Positions 33,652-42,948 of a stretch of 64,000 nucleotides of DNA are shown in pieces; the stretch's first letter is position 1, and each line of letters opens with the position of its first letter. The DNA comes from Deltaproteobacteria bacterium (GTDB lineage Bacteria; Bdellovibrionota; FAC87; UBA2466), in assembly GCA_900299195.1 (NCBI GenBank), contig OMIX01000071.1, positions 1 to 64,000 on the forward strand. Reading direction: 5' to 3'. The notes beneath the pieces are model-generated. The model had not been told where the DNA came from, searched no databases, and saw only the letters and a program-made list of their open reading frames with translations. Position numbers and translations under genes: made by a program.

Positions 33652-36600
33652 ATGAGATTAAAAAGACTCGAGCTGCAAGGCTTTAAATCGTTTTTGGATA
33701 GAACCATTTTAACTTTTGAACCGGGAATTACTGGGGTTGTGGGACCCAATGGTTGCGGAAAAAGTAACATCGTTGATGCGATTCAATGGGTGATGGGAGA
33801 ACAAAGCGCCAAGCATTTACGGGGCGATTCCATGACCGATGTTATTTTTAACGGTTCTGACACTAAAGCTCCGACATCGATGGCCGAGGTTAGCTTAGTA
33901 CTGGATCGACAAGGGGTTAGTCTTTCTCCGAGTTTTTCTGCATTTGATAAAGGAGATGAAATTTCGGTCACTCGTCGAGTTTATCGGGATGGGACTGGCG
34001 AATATCTCATTAATAAAGTTCAATGCCGTCTTAAAGACATTCATGAACTTTTTATGGATACCGGAGTAGGTAAGCGGGCTTATTCGATCATTGAGCAAGG
34101 GCAAATTGATCGCATGATTAACGTAAAGCCCGAAGAGCGGCGGTATATTTTTGAAGAAGTTTCTGGGATCACCAAATACAAAGCCAAACGCAAAGAAGCT
34201 GAGAGAAAATTAGAAGCCACACGAGCCAATATGCAGCGTTTGCAAGATATTGTGATTGAGCTCGAAAAACAAATTCGAAGTCTGAAAGTTCAAGCGACTC
34301 GAGCCAAAAAATACAAAGAGATAAAATCGGAATTAGAAACAGTCGATCTTTATCTCTTGGGTAGGAATCTATTTACTCACAAAAATCAGATCGATTCTTT
34401 GACTGAGAAAAAGAACACATTGATCAATCAACGATCAGAGTCGGATGCTCTTTTTGCTGAAGTGGATAGTGATCTTACGACTTCAGAAGTTTTAAGAATT
34501 GATCAGGAAAAAGCCTATCAATCTTTAACCGAAAAAGAACGCAACCTCTCATTGGCTTCTCAGAAACTTGAAAGTCAAATTCATCTTCTTGAAGAACGAA
34601 AAAGCTTCTTAAATCAAACGATAGAAGAAAATAAGCAGGAACAAGAAAGACTCAGAGATGAGATTTCGACTTTGACGACTCAGGAACAATCTGAAGTTCA
34701 AGAAAAAGAAGCCGTTTCTGTCGAAATGGCTCAAATCTCTGAAGGTATTCAAGTTCGAGAAACTGAAATTCGCCAGGTTCAAGAAGAAAAAAATCGTGCA
34801 AATAATAAACGAGAGGTCCTGAACCACCGAAAGAACCAAGCTTCTCATCGCTTGGTGACCCTTGAGAGCCAAATTCAGAATTTTGAAGCGAAAGAACAAG
34901 ATTTTATCGAGAGAAAAACTCAATTTGAATCGAGAAAGCTTGAGACTCAAAACAGTATTGAATCGCATCGTGAGATTTTGATTCAAGTAGAGAGTAAAAT
35001 TTCTGATTGTTCGGGAAGGGCCGCCCAAGCAGAGGGAGAGGTTTCTACCTTATCGATAGATTTAGAGACGATTTCTACTCGGCTGTCCGATCTAGAAAAA
35101 ACATTATACGACGCTCGAGAGAACTATCACCATCAAAAATCTAGGTTAGATTCTTTGAAAGAGTTACAGGAAAATTTAGAGGGGTATTCTCCGACTGCGC
35201 GTGAAATTCTATCGCAGCTTGAAGGCACTGGGATTCAAGCGATTCCTTTAGCTGAAGTTCTGAAACCTTCTAAGGAAATCGAAGACCATTTAGAGACTCT
35301 GTTAGGCGCTGACATGAACACTTTAGTGGTTTCGACAGCAGATGAAGCTAAACATTTGGCTCATCTAATTACCGATAAAAACTTAGAGCGAGTTAAAATT
35401 TTAGCGCTTAATGATCTGGAACCTCAAACGGAAGTGGGTGCCATCCCTGCTGAAGGAACGCCTCTGCTGAATTATATTGAGGTCACACCAGGTTATGAAT
35501 CGATTGCTCGATGGACGCTAGGGGATTGCTTCATGGTTTCTGAAACCGAGCAATTGTTCTCTTTGCGATCCTTGCACAAAAATATCACGATTCTTAATCA
35601 AAAGAATAAGACCATCAGTCACGATGATTGCTCAATCTCCAGCGGAAATATGCCTACTCGAACAGGAGTTTTTGCGCGACGCCGTGAAATTGATGAGTTG
35701 GTCACGGTAGCGACTGGGTTGGAGCAACAAGTGGCTCAACTCGAGCAGGAGCGGGAAAATTTATTGCAGCACTTACAAGCTCAGGAAAAAATGCATTCAG
35801 AGCTTAAGGACAAGCTTTCTTCGATTCACATTGAAAGCGTTGAACACCGTAAGGAAAAAGAAAAGATTCAAGTCGATCTGGGCCGTTCAGAACGAGATTT
35901 GGCGTTTTTAGAACAAGAGCTCCAAAGAAATGAAGGCCAAATTCAGGATGTTTTAAGGTTGAAAGCTGAAGCCCAAAGTGAAATCGAGCGGCTCCATCAG
36001 GAAGTTCAAGAAAACGCAGTGGAACTCGACGGAGTGGAGGCACAACTAGCTCAAGCTAATGCTACTTTGGAGACAGCTACTCAGGAAATTAACGACAGAA
36101 AAGTTGAACTCTCGAGATTGACTGAGAGGATGAACAGTATTCAATTCCAGCTTGAGACCACCCAAAACGAAATTGAGAATGATTCGCGAAGGTTGGTTCA
36201 ATTAGAAAATAATTTTCGCTCATCTGAAGTTGAGTTGCACCACATGGATGAGAATATTTCAGAGGTGAAAGATCAGTTAGCGTCGTCCGAACAGGAAAAA
36301 AATGAGGTTCTTGTCCATTTGTCGGATACTAAGCAAGCTTTCAATGAAACTTGCACCAAACTTCAGGAGCTTAGAGATAAAAAATCTGAACTTCAAAAAA
36401 GTCGAGAAACGGTTTTGCAAGAAATTCAAGAGTTGGAACTTCAAGTCAGTCAGGAGCAATCCAATTACGAACATTTGTGCGGAATATCGATAGAAAGATA
36501 CCAGCGTGAACCTGTTCCCTTTGATGAATCGGTTCAGATCGAGATTGAAAAGCTTCCTCTTTTCCAGGAACAATTGAATTTGAATTGGGCGCTTCTTCTT

Positions 36601-37260
36601 GAGAATGAAAAGAAGTCGCTTTTGGAAGAGTATTTAAAGAACATTAGGGAGAAAGTATCAAGGTACGGGGAAGTTAACTTAACTGCTATTCAGGAGTTTG
36701 ATGAAGTTCAGAAACGTTATGATTTCTTGATGACTCAAAAAACAGATCTTGAAAGCTCCATTTCCATTTTGGAAGAAGCAATCAAGAAAATTGATGAGAC
36801 AACTCAGGTTAGATTCACTGAAACTTTCGAAGCGGTTAACTCAAAGTTCAAAGAGATTTTCCCCATTTTGTTCAATGGCGGAAAAGCGGAGCTTTCTCTC
36901 ATTCAAACGGAAGTCCCTGGCCATGATGCCGGAGTGGATATTTTGGTCCAGCCCCCAGGAAAAAGCTTAAAAAGTATTACGCTTTTGTCCGGAGGAGAAA
37001 AAGCTCTCACAGCGGTAAGTTTGATTCTTGCTATTTTTGCAAGAAAACCAAGTCCATTCTGTCTGCTGGATGAGGTCGACGCGCCGTTAGATGATGCCAA
37101 CGTCTCTCGTTTCAACACCGTGATTAAGAAGATGGCTGAAAAAACTCAGTTCATTATGATCACTCACAATAAAAAGACTATGGAAATTGCTGAGGCTCTT
37201 TATGGCGTGACTATGGAACGAGCTGGTATTTCTAAAATGACAAGTGTGCGTTTAAACTAA
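33652..37260 (+). CDS. smc: Chromosome partition protein SMC
   Basis: The product is 1202 aa. An N-terminal ATPase half with Walker A GPNGCGKSN (about 32-40) and the Q-loop region is followed by a long coiled coil, a hinge at roughly 515-640 (GYSPTAREILSQLE onward, with VLKPSKEIEDHLETLLGAD), a second coiled coil, and a C-terminal half with the signature LLSGGEKALTAVSL and Walker B FCLLDEVDAPLDD. SMC organises and segregates the chromosome with ScpA/ScpB, which are not here. It starts 10 bp after ppdK with AGAGGAAA upstream. Confidence 0.97.
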   Translation: MRLKRLELQGFKSFLDRTILTFEPGITGVVGPNGCGKSNIVDAIQWVMGEQSAKHLRGDSMTDVIFNGSDTKAPTSMAEVSLVLDRQGVSLSPSFSAFDKGDEISVTRRVYRDGTGEYLINKVQCRLKDIHELFMDTGVGKRAYSIIEQGQIDRMINVKPEERRYIFEEVSGITKYKAKRKEAERKLEATRANMQRLQDIVIELEKQIRSLKVQATRAKKYKEIKSELETVDLYLLGRNLFTHKNQIDSLTEKKNTLINQRSESDALFAEVDSDLTTSEVLRIDQEKAYQSLTEKERNLSLASQKLESQIHLLEERKSFLNQTIEENKQEQERLRDEISTLTTQEQSEVQEKEAVSVEMAQISEGIQVRETEIRQVQEEKNRANNKREVLNHRKNQASHRLVTLESQIQNFEAKEQDFIERKTQFESRKLETQNSIESHREILIQVESKISDCSGRAAQAEGEVSTLSIDLETISTRLSDLEKTLYDARENYHHQKSRLDSLKELQENLEGYSPTAREILSQLEGTGIQAIPLAEVLKPSKEIEDHLETLLGADMNTLVVSTADEAKHLAHLITDKNLERVKILALNDLEPQTEVGAIPAEGTPLLNYIEVTPGYESIARWTLGDCFMVSETEQLFSLRSLHKNITILNQKNKTISHDDCSISSGNMPTRTGVFARRREIDELVTVATGLEQQVAQLEQERENLLQHLQAQEKMHSELKDKLSSIHIESVEHRKEKEKIQVDLGRSERDLAFLEQELQRNEGQIQDVLRLKAEAQSEIERLHQEVQENAVELDGVEAQLAQANATLETATQEINDRKVELSRLTERMNSIQFQLETTQNEIENDSRRLVQLENNFRSSEVELHHMDENISEVKDQLASSEQEKNEVLVHLSDTKQAFNETCTKLQELRDKKSELQKSRETVLQEIQELELQVSQEQSNYEHLCGISIERYQREPVPFDESVQIEIEKLPLFQEQLNLNWALLLENEKKSLLEEYLKNIREKVSRYGEVNLTAIQEFDEVQKRYDFLMTQKTDLESSISILEEAIKKIDETTQVRFTETFEAVNSKFKEIFPILFNGGKAELSLIQTEVPGHDAGVDILVQPPGKSLKSITLLSGGEKALTAVSLILAIFARKPSPFCLLDEVDAPLDDANVSRFNTVIKKMAEKTQFIMITHNKKTMEIAEALYGVTMERAGISKMTSVRLN

Positions 37261-37274
37261 AAATAAAAGGGACT

Positions 37275-38015
37275 TTAAATTTTTTGGCTAATCAGTTCGT
37301 AGCAAGGCTGTTGACGGCTAAAAAATTTACTCTCGAAAGAGCTTCTACCCTGAGGGAAAGATTCTAAGGCATTCCACGAGTTTGGGGAGATAACACCACT
37401 ATATAGAGTTTTTAGTGGGTATTTCGATTCACTTACAAAAGTCGCTTCACGAATATAGAATTCTTGGTCTGAGGCCCAGATTATCAAACCCCCTGGTTTT
37501 AAAATTCTTATCATGTGAGGCATGACGGTGTGTAAGTACCAACGATTTTTTCTGTGAGCATTTTTGGGCCAAGGACAGGGATACAAAATATAAATTCGTT
37601 CCAAGCTTTCCGAGGGGATTCCAGTAATGAGTGCAGGGATGGCATTACCTCGGAACCCTTGAATATTGGGGAGTTGAGATTTAACAAATTTTTGGATCAT
37701 CCGGCCTGAGCGGATTTTACATCTCTCAATCGCAATCAATTGGGTGTCTGGATGGTTTTTAGCAAGTTCTAAGAAAAAACCCCCGGTTCCAGCTCCGATT
37801 TCGAGCCATATTTTTGTGTTGGGTTTAAAAGTTTCGGACGGAATGGGTGTGTGCCCCTTATCCAACCAATATTTTTCACCGAGGGGTTGCGCGAGTTCCC
37901 GTTTTTTGAGATCCCAGTGGGTTTGAGAGTAATTGGCAGCAGGCGAGGCTATTTTAGCCCACGGTCTAAACCGGGGGTTCGTAACATCTTCGGCATCTGG
38001 CTTCATAAAACTCAT
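37275..38015 (-). CDS. trmB: tRNA (guanine46-N7)-methyltransferase
   Basis: The product is 246 aa. The SAM-binding WLEIGAGTGGFFLELAK, then LIAIERCKIRSGRMIQKF, the ALITGIPSESLERIYILYPCPWPK segment (the family's DPWPKxxH region) and RILKPGGLIIWASD are typical of TrmB. The start at 38015 (AGGGG upstream) lies inside the end of tdk, a 50-bp overlap; Met4 at 38006 is an alternative. The N-terminal ~60 residues are longer than in E. coli TrmB. It is convergent with smc, 14 bp apart. Confidence 0.88.
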   Translation of the reverse strand: MSFMKPDAEDVTNPRFRPWAKIASPAANYSQTHWDLKKRELAQPLGEKYWLDKGHTPIPSETFKPNTKIWLEIGAGTGGFFLELAKNHPDTQLIAIERCKIRSGRMIQKFVKSQLPNIQGFRGNAIPALITGIPSESLERIYILYPCPWPKNAHRKNRWYLHTVMPHMIRILKPGGLIIWASDQEFYIREATFVSESKYPLKTLYSGVISPNSWNALESFPQGRSSFESKFFSRQQPCYELISQKI

Positions 38016-38550
38016 CGGCCCCTACTAGCACCTGATTTTCGTTGTTCTCTAAGTTATCGAGTTTTCTTCTCTGGGTGCGGCTAGCGGTATTACCACAAAC
38101 GGTGCAGATCGCCGACATTTTAGTTACGAACTCGGCGGTGGCCATAAGTAACGGCATCGGACCAAAGGGAACCCCTCGATAATCCAAGTCTAATCCAGCA
38201 ATAATGACCCTTAGGCCACGGTTGGCCAATCTTTGGCTCACTTCGACAATCGCTGAAGAGAAAAACTGAGCTTCGTCGATACCTACAATACGGGTGTTGT
38301 CATCTAAACTTGTTAATATCTCTTCAATATTATTAATGTTTTGAGCATCTACCCTCATTGAAGAGTGGCTAGTGACGTGCTCTTGAGAATAACGATTGTC
38401 GATGATGGGTTTAAAAATTTGAACCTTCTGTTTCGCAATTTGAGCCCGTTTTATCCGACGGATTAACTCTTCCGTTTTACCGCTAAACATTGAGCCACAA
38501 ATGACCTCTACCCAACCTGAATTCCAAATATTTGGTAACTGTATATTCAC
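37966..38550 (-). CDS. tdk: Thymidine kinase
   Basis: The product is 194 aa, a type II thymidine kinase. The P-loop is GSMFSGKT (19-26), the catalytic glutamate lies in GIDEAQFF, the lasso region is RTQRR, and the zinc cysteines are CTVC and CRRC near the C-terminus. It phosphorylates thymidine for DNA synthesis; a predator salvaging prey nucleosides would profit, though the enzyme is widespread. It is the first gene of a two-gene run with trmB. The promoter must lie in the 115-bp gap divergent from 38666. Confidence 0.95.
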   Translation of the reverse strand: MNIQLPNIWNSGWVEVICGSMFSGKTEELIRRIKRAQIAKQKVQIFKPIIDNRYSQEHVTSHSSMRVDAQNINNIEEILTSLDDNTRIVGIDEAQFFSSAIVEVSQRLANRGLRVIIAGLDLDYRGVPFGPMPLLMATAEFVTKMSAICTVCGNTASRTQRRKLDNLENNENQVLVGADEFYEARCRRCYEPPV

Positions 38551-38665
38551 AAAAATTTGCCCCCGATAGGAATCACTATAAAGCGACCGATTTTGACCGA
38601 CAACTAGGAATTTTCGTTATTTCAACTTGCCGTATTTCCGGAAGTTATGATTCATTAAAGCCACT

Positions 38666-39286
38666 ATGTCAGCAGATGTTACAGTAGCTCAAAAATCTTG
38701 GCCCCTTTCGGCCCAAATCGGCAGAACTTGGTTTCGTTGGCGGAGTTTTTCGCCAATTCCGCTGTTTTTGATGTTGTTTCTCCTTCCAGCAGAATTGACT
38801 TGGAGTCCCACCCAATACGTATTGCTCATTTTGGGGGTATTGTTGGCAGAAAGCTTGAGAGTTTGGGCTGTTGGCCATGCGGGAAGCACCACTCGAACTC
38901 GAGGTGACACGGTTCAGCAATTAGTTCATGCGGGGCCTTACCGATTTGTCAGAAATCCGCTGTATATCGCTAATATTGCTATGTACACCCTGTGTGGGCT
39001 TATTTTTGGTTTCGGACTTTTAAGTCTCTTTATCTTTGTTTATTCAAGTGTGGAATATTATTTCATTGTCTCTTTTGAGGAACAGATTTTAAGCAAGACT
39101 TTTGGCCAAAGTTATTTGCAATATATTGAGAAAGTTCCTAGATGGATTCCTTCTTTCAGGCCTTCCGTTGAATCGAGTGGACACGCTTTTAACTTTCTAG
39201 CGGCCCTTAAGAGTGAAAAAAGCACTTTCTATTCTATGTTGGGAATGACTGTCGGCTTTTTCGTGAAGAGCTATTTATCAAAGTAA
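38666..39286 (+). CDS. Isoprenylcysteine/phospholipid methyltransferase-like membrane protein
   Basis: The product is 206 aa with about four to five membrane segments. The motif VHAGPYRFVRNPLYIANI, followed by a membrane helix and VSFEEQILSKTFGQSYLQYIEKVPRWIP, is the hallmark of the ICMT/PEMT family of integral membrane methyltransferases. The bacterial substrate is usually unknown and may be a lipid. No ribosome binding site is obvious. Its end overlaps the convergent outer-membrane protein gene by nine bases. Confidence 0.8.
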   Translation: MSADVTVAQKSWPLSAQIGRTWFRWRSFSPIPLFLMLFLLPAELTWSPTQYVLLILGVLLAESLRVWAVGHAGSTTRTRGDTVQQLVHAGPYRFVRNPLYIANIAMYTLCGLIFGFGLLSLFIFVYSSVEYYFIVSFEEQILSKTFGQSYLQYIEKVPRWIPSFRPSVESSGHAFNFLAALKSEKSTFYSMLGMTVGFFVKSYLSK

Positions 39287-39793
39287 AAAAGAGAATCCTC
39301 CACCAAAGCCAAGAATGAAATTTCTCGGATAGTAGAGTTTCATTTGTAATCCCATTTTAAACTTTTGCGCCATGGGAAGGTCGAGACCAAAGCCCGCGAC
39401 GGGACCTACAAATTCTTTATCTTTCAAAGCTATTCTAAAGTGAAGGTAATGGAGCCCCGCCAGCGCGTAGCCTGTAAAAAATGGGGTTGAAAGGTGAAAT
39501 CGATAATCCACTTCAGTCAGTATCAAAGCCGATGTTTCTTGATTGGAATTATAAAAAGCACTGAGTTGAAGAACGTCTTGCCCCATCGAAAGACCCAAAT
39601 GAGCTCCTGACAGAGTTTGGGGAACCGATAAACCTGCAAGATTATCAGGAACGATAAATTCCAAATCAAGTCCAAGGAGAACGGTGTTAATCGAGGGCAC
39701 TGAAGTTTCTGAAGTAAGAGCTGGATCACTTGAAAGAGCTGGGCCATCTATCAAAGCCAGCCACAGGCAAAAAGTTAAAAGGTTCCTTCTCAT
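39278..39793 (-). CDS. Outer-membrane beta-barrel-like protein
   Basis: The product is about 171 aa, starting at ATG 39793 (MRRNLLTFCLWLALIDGPALS), a signal peptide. The mature part is a series of short amphipathic strands with aromatic residues and a C-terminal phenylalanine-rich strand (FILGFGGGFSFLL), as in small outer-membrane barrels. Function unknown. The gene starts two bases after the stop of the NTPase gene, so it belongs to the same transcript as the NTPase and the histidine kinase. Confidence 0.65.
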   Translation of the reverse strand: MRRNLLTFCLWLALIDGPALSSDPALTSETSVPSINTVLLGLDLEFIVPDNLAGLSVPQTLSGAHLGLSMGQDVLQLSAFYNSNQETSALILTEVDYRFHLSTPFFTGYALAGLHYLHFRIALKDKEFVGPVAGFGLDLPMAQKFKMGLQMKLYYPRNFILGFGGGFSFLL

Positions 39794-39795
39794 GT

Positions 39796-40446
39796 TCAAG
39801 GGCTCCATTTCTCCGGGGCTAGACAACAGCTGGGAATCTCTTGTCTCAAGACATTGAAGGTCTTTTCCACCTTTTCCATAAAACTTTCTGAGCTTTCAAT
39901 AAAAAATCTTCGAGGATGACCCTCCCAAGCGGCTTCGATTTTGGCATCCATTTCCAAAGCCTCTTTGACCGATTCAATCCTCATCGGATTCTTTTTGTTA
40001 TAACCGTTTTCGAGTGAAGGTGTTCTTAGATGGATGACTGCCGAGTAATTAAGGAGTTCCTTTTTTCTAGAAGATCCCAACTCGGTAAAAAAAGTTCTGG
40101 GAGATTTAGGCCAATAAGCCAGGCCGTCCAATGTTCCCCTGTCACAAATAGCTAGAGCATATTTTTTTTCAAGTTCCACAAAATATTCTAACTCTTTTTG
40201 AATGTGAAAAATGGCTCGTTGCGCGACCTCTTTTCCGTTTTGGGAATTTTCTCTCCAAAAACCACCCGTGAACAAAATAGTTGCTGCTTCGGGAAGGAGC
40301 GCTACATGGGGGCAGAATTGCATTCTCGCCATTTCAATGAGAGCGCTTTTACCTGCTCCTGGGCCCCCAGTAATGCAAATTTTGTGGAGTTTATGGGTTT
40401 GACGATTGCAATGACAAACCTTAGTGGCGATAAAGTGATCCGTCAT
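39796..40446 (-). CDS. P-loop NTPase of the AAA_28/NadR-like type
   Basis: The product is 216 aa. Walker A GGPGAGKS is at residues 27-34, ALICDRGTLDGLAYWP-type residues in the centre form the Walker B/lid region, and VIHLRTPSLENGYNKKNPMR resembles the substrate-binding stretch of AAA_28 proteins, related to nucleoside or nicotinamide ribonucleotide kinases. An N-terminal CHC-containing extension of ~20 residues is unusual. It starts four bases after the histidine kinase stop and is therefore co-translated with it. The substrate is unknown. Confidence 0.7.
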   Translation of the reverse strand: MTDHFIATKVCHCNRQTHKLHKICITGGPGAGKSALIEMARMQFCPHVALLPEAATILFTGGFWRENSQNGKEVAQRAIFHIQKELEYFVELEKKYALAICDRGTLDGLAYWPKSPRTFFTELGSSRKKELLNYSAVIHLRTPSLENGYNKKNPMRIESVKEALEMDAKIEAAWEGHPRRFFIESSESFMEKVEKTFNVLRQEIPSCCLAPEKWSP

Positions 40447-40450
40447 AAGT

Positions 40451-41908
40451 TTAAGCTTTGGGAATTCGGATAAAAAAGCTGGTGCCTATATTTTCCTTGC
40501 TCTCGCACCTTATATTACCACGCCAGGAAAAAATGATCTGCTGGACAATGGAGAGACCTAATCCTGTTCCGGAACCAGGGTCTTTGGTTGTAAAAAAAGG
40601 CTGAAAAATATGTTTTAGATGACTTTCGGCAATTCCACATCCGTTGTCTGTGAGACAGATTTCCCAATATTCCCCAACGACAATCGCTTTGAGAGTAATT
40701 TGAAAGCGAGTAGATTTGTCTGTGAGTGAACGTGTTTTAATAGCGTGTATTGCATTGACCAAGAGGTTTAGAAAAATCTGTTCTAACTGACTTTTATTCG
40801 CATGGATATTAATGTTTGGCTCAAGTTCTAACTTTAGCTCAATTCCCTCTTTTGAAAGTGAGCTCGATAATAGTCGGGTAATGTCTTCCAAAGCATCATT
40901 CAAACAGAGTGTCGAGATAGACTCTGGATTATCTCTTCGGGCCACGTTCAACAAAGAGTAAATAAGTTTAGAGATTCGATCAATCTGGTTAATAATGATT
41001 TCCATGTTCGAACGAACATTTTTTTGATTGTCAGGATAAAGGGAAAGATATTCGGCTCGTCCTCGAATCACTCCCATGGGGGTTCCAATTTCATGTGCTA
41101 AACCACTGGCCAAAAACCCAATCGAAGCTAGTCTTTCTTGCTGAGCCAACTGCCCTTGTAAAATCCGTTGTTCGCTTTCATCTCTGACAGTGAGTAATTG
41201 TGCGGCCTGACCTTTGTAGAGAATAGGCTTTGAAGAAAATCTTAAGAAGGCTCTTGTATTGTTTTTTTTAGTGAGAATAGCCTCAAAGTGGCTTTCTTTT
41301 TTTAAACCAAAAGTCGATAAAAAGATTTCCCGAACTTCTTTAGGAAGAATGTTTAGCAGTTGCTGACCTAAGAGAGTGTTATTCGAAGCTTCAAAAATAT
41401 GAGAGGCTGCTAAATTGGCATTTAAAACGAATCCCTCTTTATGAACTAGAGTCCCTTCAAATGAAGCATTAAAAAGTTCTTTGAAATTTTCTTCGCTTTC
41501 TTTTTGTTGCGTAATATCGAATCTAATTGCTACATAACTGTAATCAAGTTTTAATCCTGTTTCTTTAGAGGGTTGGGAGAGTACGAAAGGGACGATAGTG
41601 GTTTCAACCCAATAAAAGCTACCATCTTTGGCTTTGTTTTTAATTTCTCCATTCCAGACTTTACCCTGAGAAATAGTGGACCACATGTCTTTAAAAAACT
41701 CTTTTGGATGAAAAGAAGAGTTGATGATTTTATGGGTTTTTCCAATTAATTCCGAGCGGTCGTATTTGGAGATTTGGCAAAACTTATCATTGACAAAAGT
41801 AATCACTCCTTTCGAGTCGGTAATGGCAACAATAGCAGCTTGATCAAGGGCAATTTTAAGATTTCCCAATTCGCTCAGTCCAAGCTCGAGGTTTTGATGG
41901 CTCTCCAT
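40451..41908 (-). CDS. PAS-domain sensor histidine kinase, soluble
   Basis: The product is 485 aa. There are two PAS domains (about 20-130, with FVNDKFCQISKYDRSELIGK, and about 140-250), then HisKA with the phosphorylated histidine in GLAHEIGTPMG (His272), then HATPase_c with LLVNAIHAIK, DNGCGIAE and GTGLGLSIVQQI. No membrane segment is present, so it senses a cytoplasmic signal. No response regulator gene is next to it; the partner must be elsewhere. It shares a transcript with the NTPase and outer-membrane protein downstream. Confidence 0.93.
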   Translation of the reverse strand: MESHQNLELGLSELGNLKIALDQAAIVAITDSKGVITFVNDKFCQISKYDRSELIGKTHKIINSSFHPKEFFKDMWSTISQGKVWNGEIKNKAKDGSFYWVETTIVPFVLSQPSKETGLKLDYSYVAIRFDITQQKESEENFKELFNASFEGTLVHKEGFVLNANLAASHIFEASNNTLLGQQLLNILPKEVREIFLSTFGLKKESHFEAILTKKNNTRAFLRFSSKPILYKGQAAQLLTVRDESEQRILQGQLAQQERLASIGFLASGLAHEIGTPMGVIRGRAEYLSLYPDNQKNVRSNMEIIINQIDRISKLIYSLLNVARRDNPESISTLCLNDALEDITRLLSSSLSKEGIELKLELEPNINIHANKSQLEQIFLNLLVNAIHAIKTRSLTDKSTRFQITLKAIVVGEYWEICLTDNGCGIAESHLKHIFQPFFTTKDPGSGTGLGLSIVQQIIFSWRGNIRCESKENIGTSFFIRIPKA

Positions 41909-41954
41909 ACAGGGGTTTTAACAGACCTGAATTAAAACGCAATCAGTGTCCTAA

Positions 41955-42410
41955 CTATTCCCAGTCGTAGTCATCAATATCGGAGTAAGACTCTATAGGA
42001 GAAATGTTTTCCTTAGTTGCGGGGGTGAAAATGCCGCAGGGGCTGTCCCCAACTGGGACAGTTTGTCGGACCATGAGAGCTGCTTTGGGAACTGCAATAC
42101 GCAGAATACCCGATTGGTAATAGGCATCTAAACGATCTGCACTAAGAAGAATAGGAAAGGAGAATTCCCTAGAGAAGTTGTGATGGTGACATGCAATCAC
42201 TTTTGTGTTTTCGGAACCTTGAGGACAAATATGATGACGCTTTACAGAAATGAGTAAATTTTTTCCATTGACGGAGATATCGAAGTCCTCGGGTTTCATG
42301 TTGGGAAGATCAAAACTTAAAATGGTATGCGAATGAGTTTCTTCAATATCACAAATAGGATCTCGAGTGAGTAGACTCAATTTTTCTTTGATTAAGCTAA
42401 TTGCATTCAT
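41955..42410 (-). CDS. Hsp20/alpha-crystallin-like protein
   Basis: The product is 151 aa. The central part fits an alpha-crystallin domain: FDLPNMKPEDFDISVNGKNLLISVKRH, then FSREFSFPILLSADRLDAYYQSGILRIAVPK with the A/G-x-L-like GILRIAVPK strand. Small heat-shock proteins hold unfolded proteins. The loop contains a His/Cys-rich segment (CHHHN) that is not typical, and the tail is acidic (SYSDIDDYDWE). GAGAGG precedes the ATG. It lies 46 bp before the histidine kinase and 61 bp after dgkA. Confidence 0.85.
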   Translation of the reverse strand: MNAISLIKEKLSLLTRDPICDIEETHSHTILSFDLPNMKPEDFDISVNGKNLLISVKRHHICPQGSENTKVIACHHHNFSREFSFPILLSADRLDAYYQSGILRIAVPKAALMVRQTVPVGDSPCGIFTPATKENISPIESYSDIDDYDWE

Positions 42411-42471
42411 TGAAACCTCTCTTTGGTTTAAAAAAAATGCAAACTCTGTTCCAAAGTGTGGGTTTTTTGAG

Positions 42472-42828
42472 TTATCTCGAAAGAAGAAAAATAAGAAAAA
42501 TGAAAACAGAAATAAGCGAACTGATTAACACAGCCCCAGCCGCACAATCTTTTGCAACTTTTATTTTAGGATTCTCTTTCTGAGAAACCTCGTCGCACAA
42601 GGATTCCAGAGAGGCATTTATCAGCTCAAGGGAAAGGACTTGGCTCACGCACAGTCCAAAAATAGAGGTCCATAGAGCGGAGGGTTTTAAAAAAAATAAA
42701 ATACCAAAAAGAAAAAGAGTCAGGAGAATTTGTGTCTTAAAGCTTTTTTCAGTTTTTAGCGCATGCCAAATTCCGGCTAGAGCAAAATTAAACCTTTTAA
42801 GAAAATGTTGATTTTTTTTAGGTTCCAC
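42472..42828 (-). CDS. dgkA: Diacylglycerol kinase, DgkA family
   Basis: The product is 118 aa with three membrane helices. RFNFALAGIWHALKTEKSFKTQ at the start and the conserved ELINASLESLCDEVS segment (the E-x-x-N-x-x-x-E motif) followed by KVAKDCAAGAVLI match DgkA/UndK. It phosphorylates diacylglycerol, or undecaprenol in the UndK branch, in the inner membrane; which one cannot be told here. It heads a minus-strand run with hsp20, the kinase, the NTPase and the outer-membrane protein. Confidence 0.9.
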   Translation of the reverse strand: MEPKKNQHFLKRFNFALAGIWHALKTEKSFKTQILLTLFLFGILFFLKPSALWTSIFGLCVSQVLSLELINASLESLCDEVSQKENPKIKVAKDCAAGAVLISSLISVFIFLIFLLSR

Positions 42829-42914
42829 AGTTTCTTACCCATGTTACGAGCAGTTTTGGATGAAAGCAAGAAGCTGTGGTGCGAGTTCAGGGAAGAACCC
42901 ATGAATATCAAAGC

Positions 42915-42945
42915 GAAGCCAAGGAGATTTCTCCCCCTGGCTTTT
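42915..42945 (-). terminator. Probable terminator of the CBS-domain gene
   Basis: On the minus strand AAGCCA...GGAGA and TCTCC...TGGCTT form an imperfect GC-rich hairpin just after the CBS-domain stop. No long T tract follows, so it is a weak terminator by the classical criterion. Confidence 0.45.
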
Positions 42946-42948
42946 GAA

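Noticed and set aside
33652-37260. Several antisense open frames within smc
   Set aside because: They arise from the biased codon use of long coiled-coil sequence and lack starts with ribosome binding sites.
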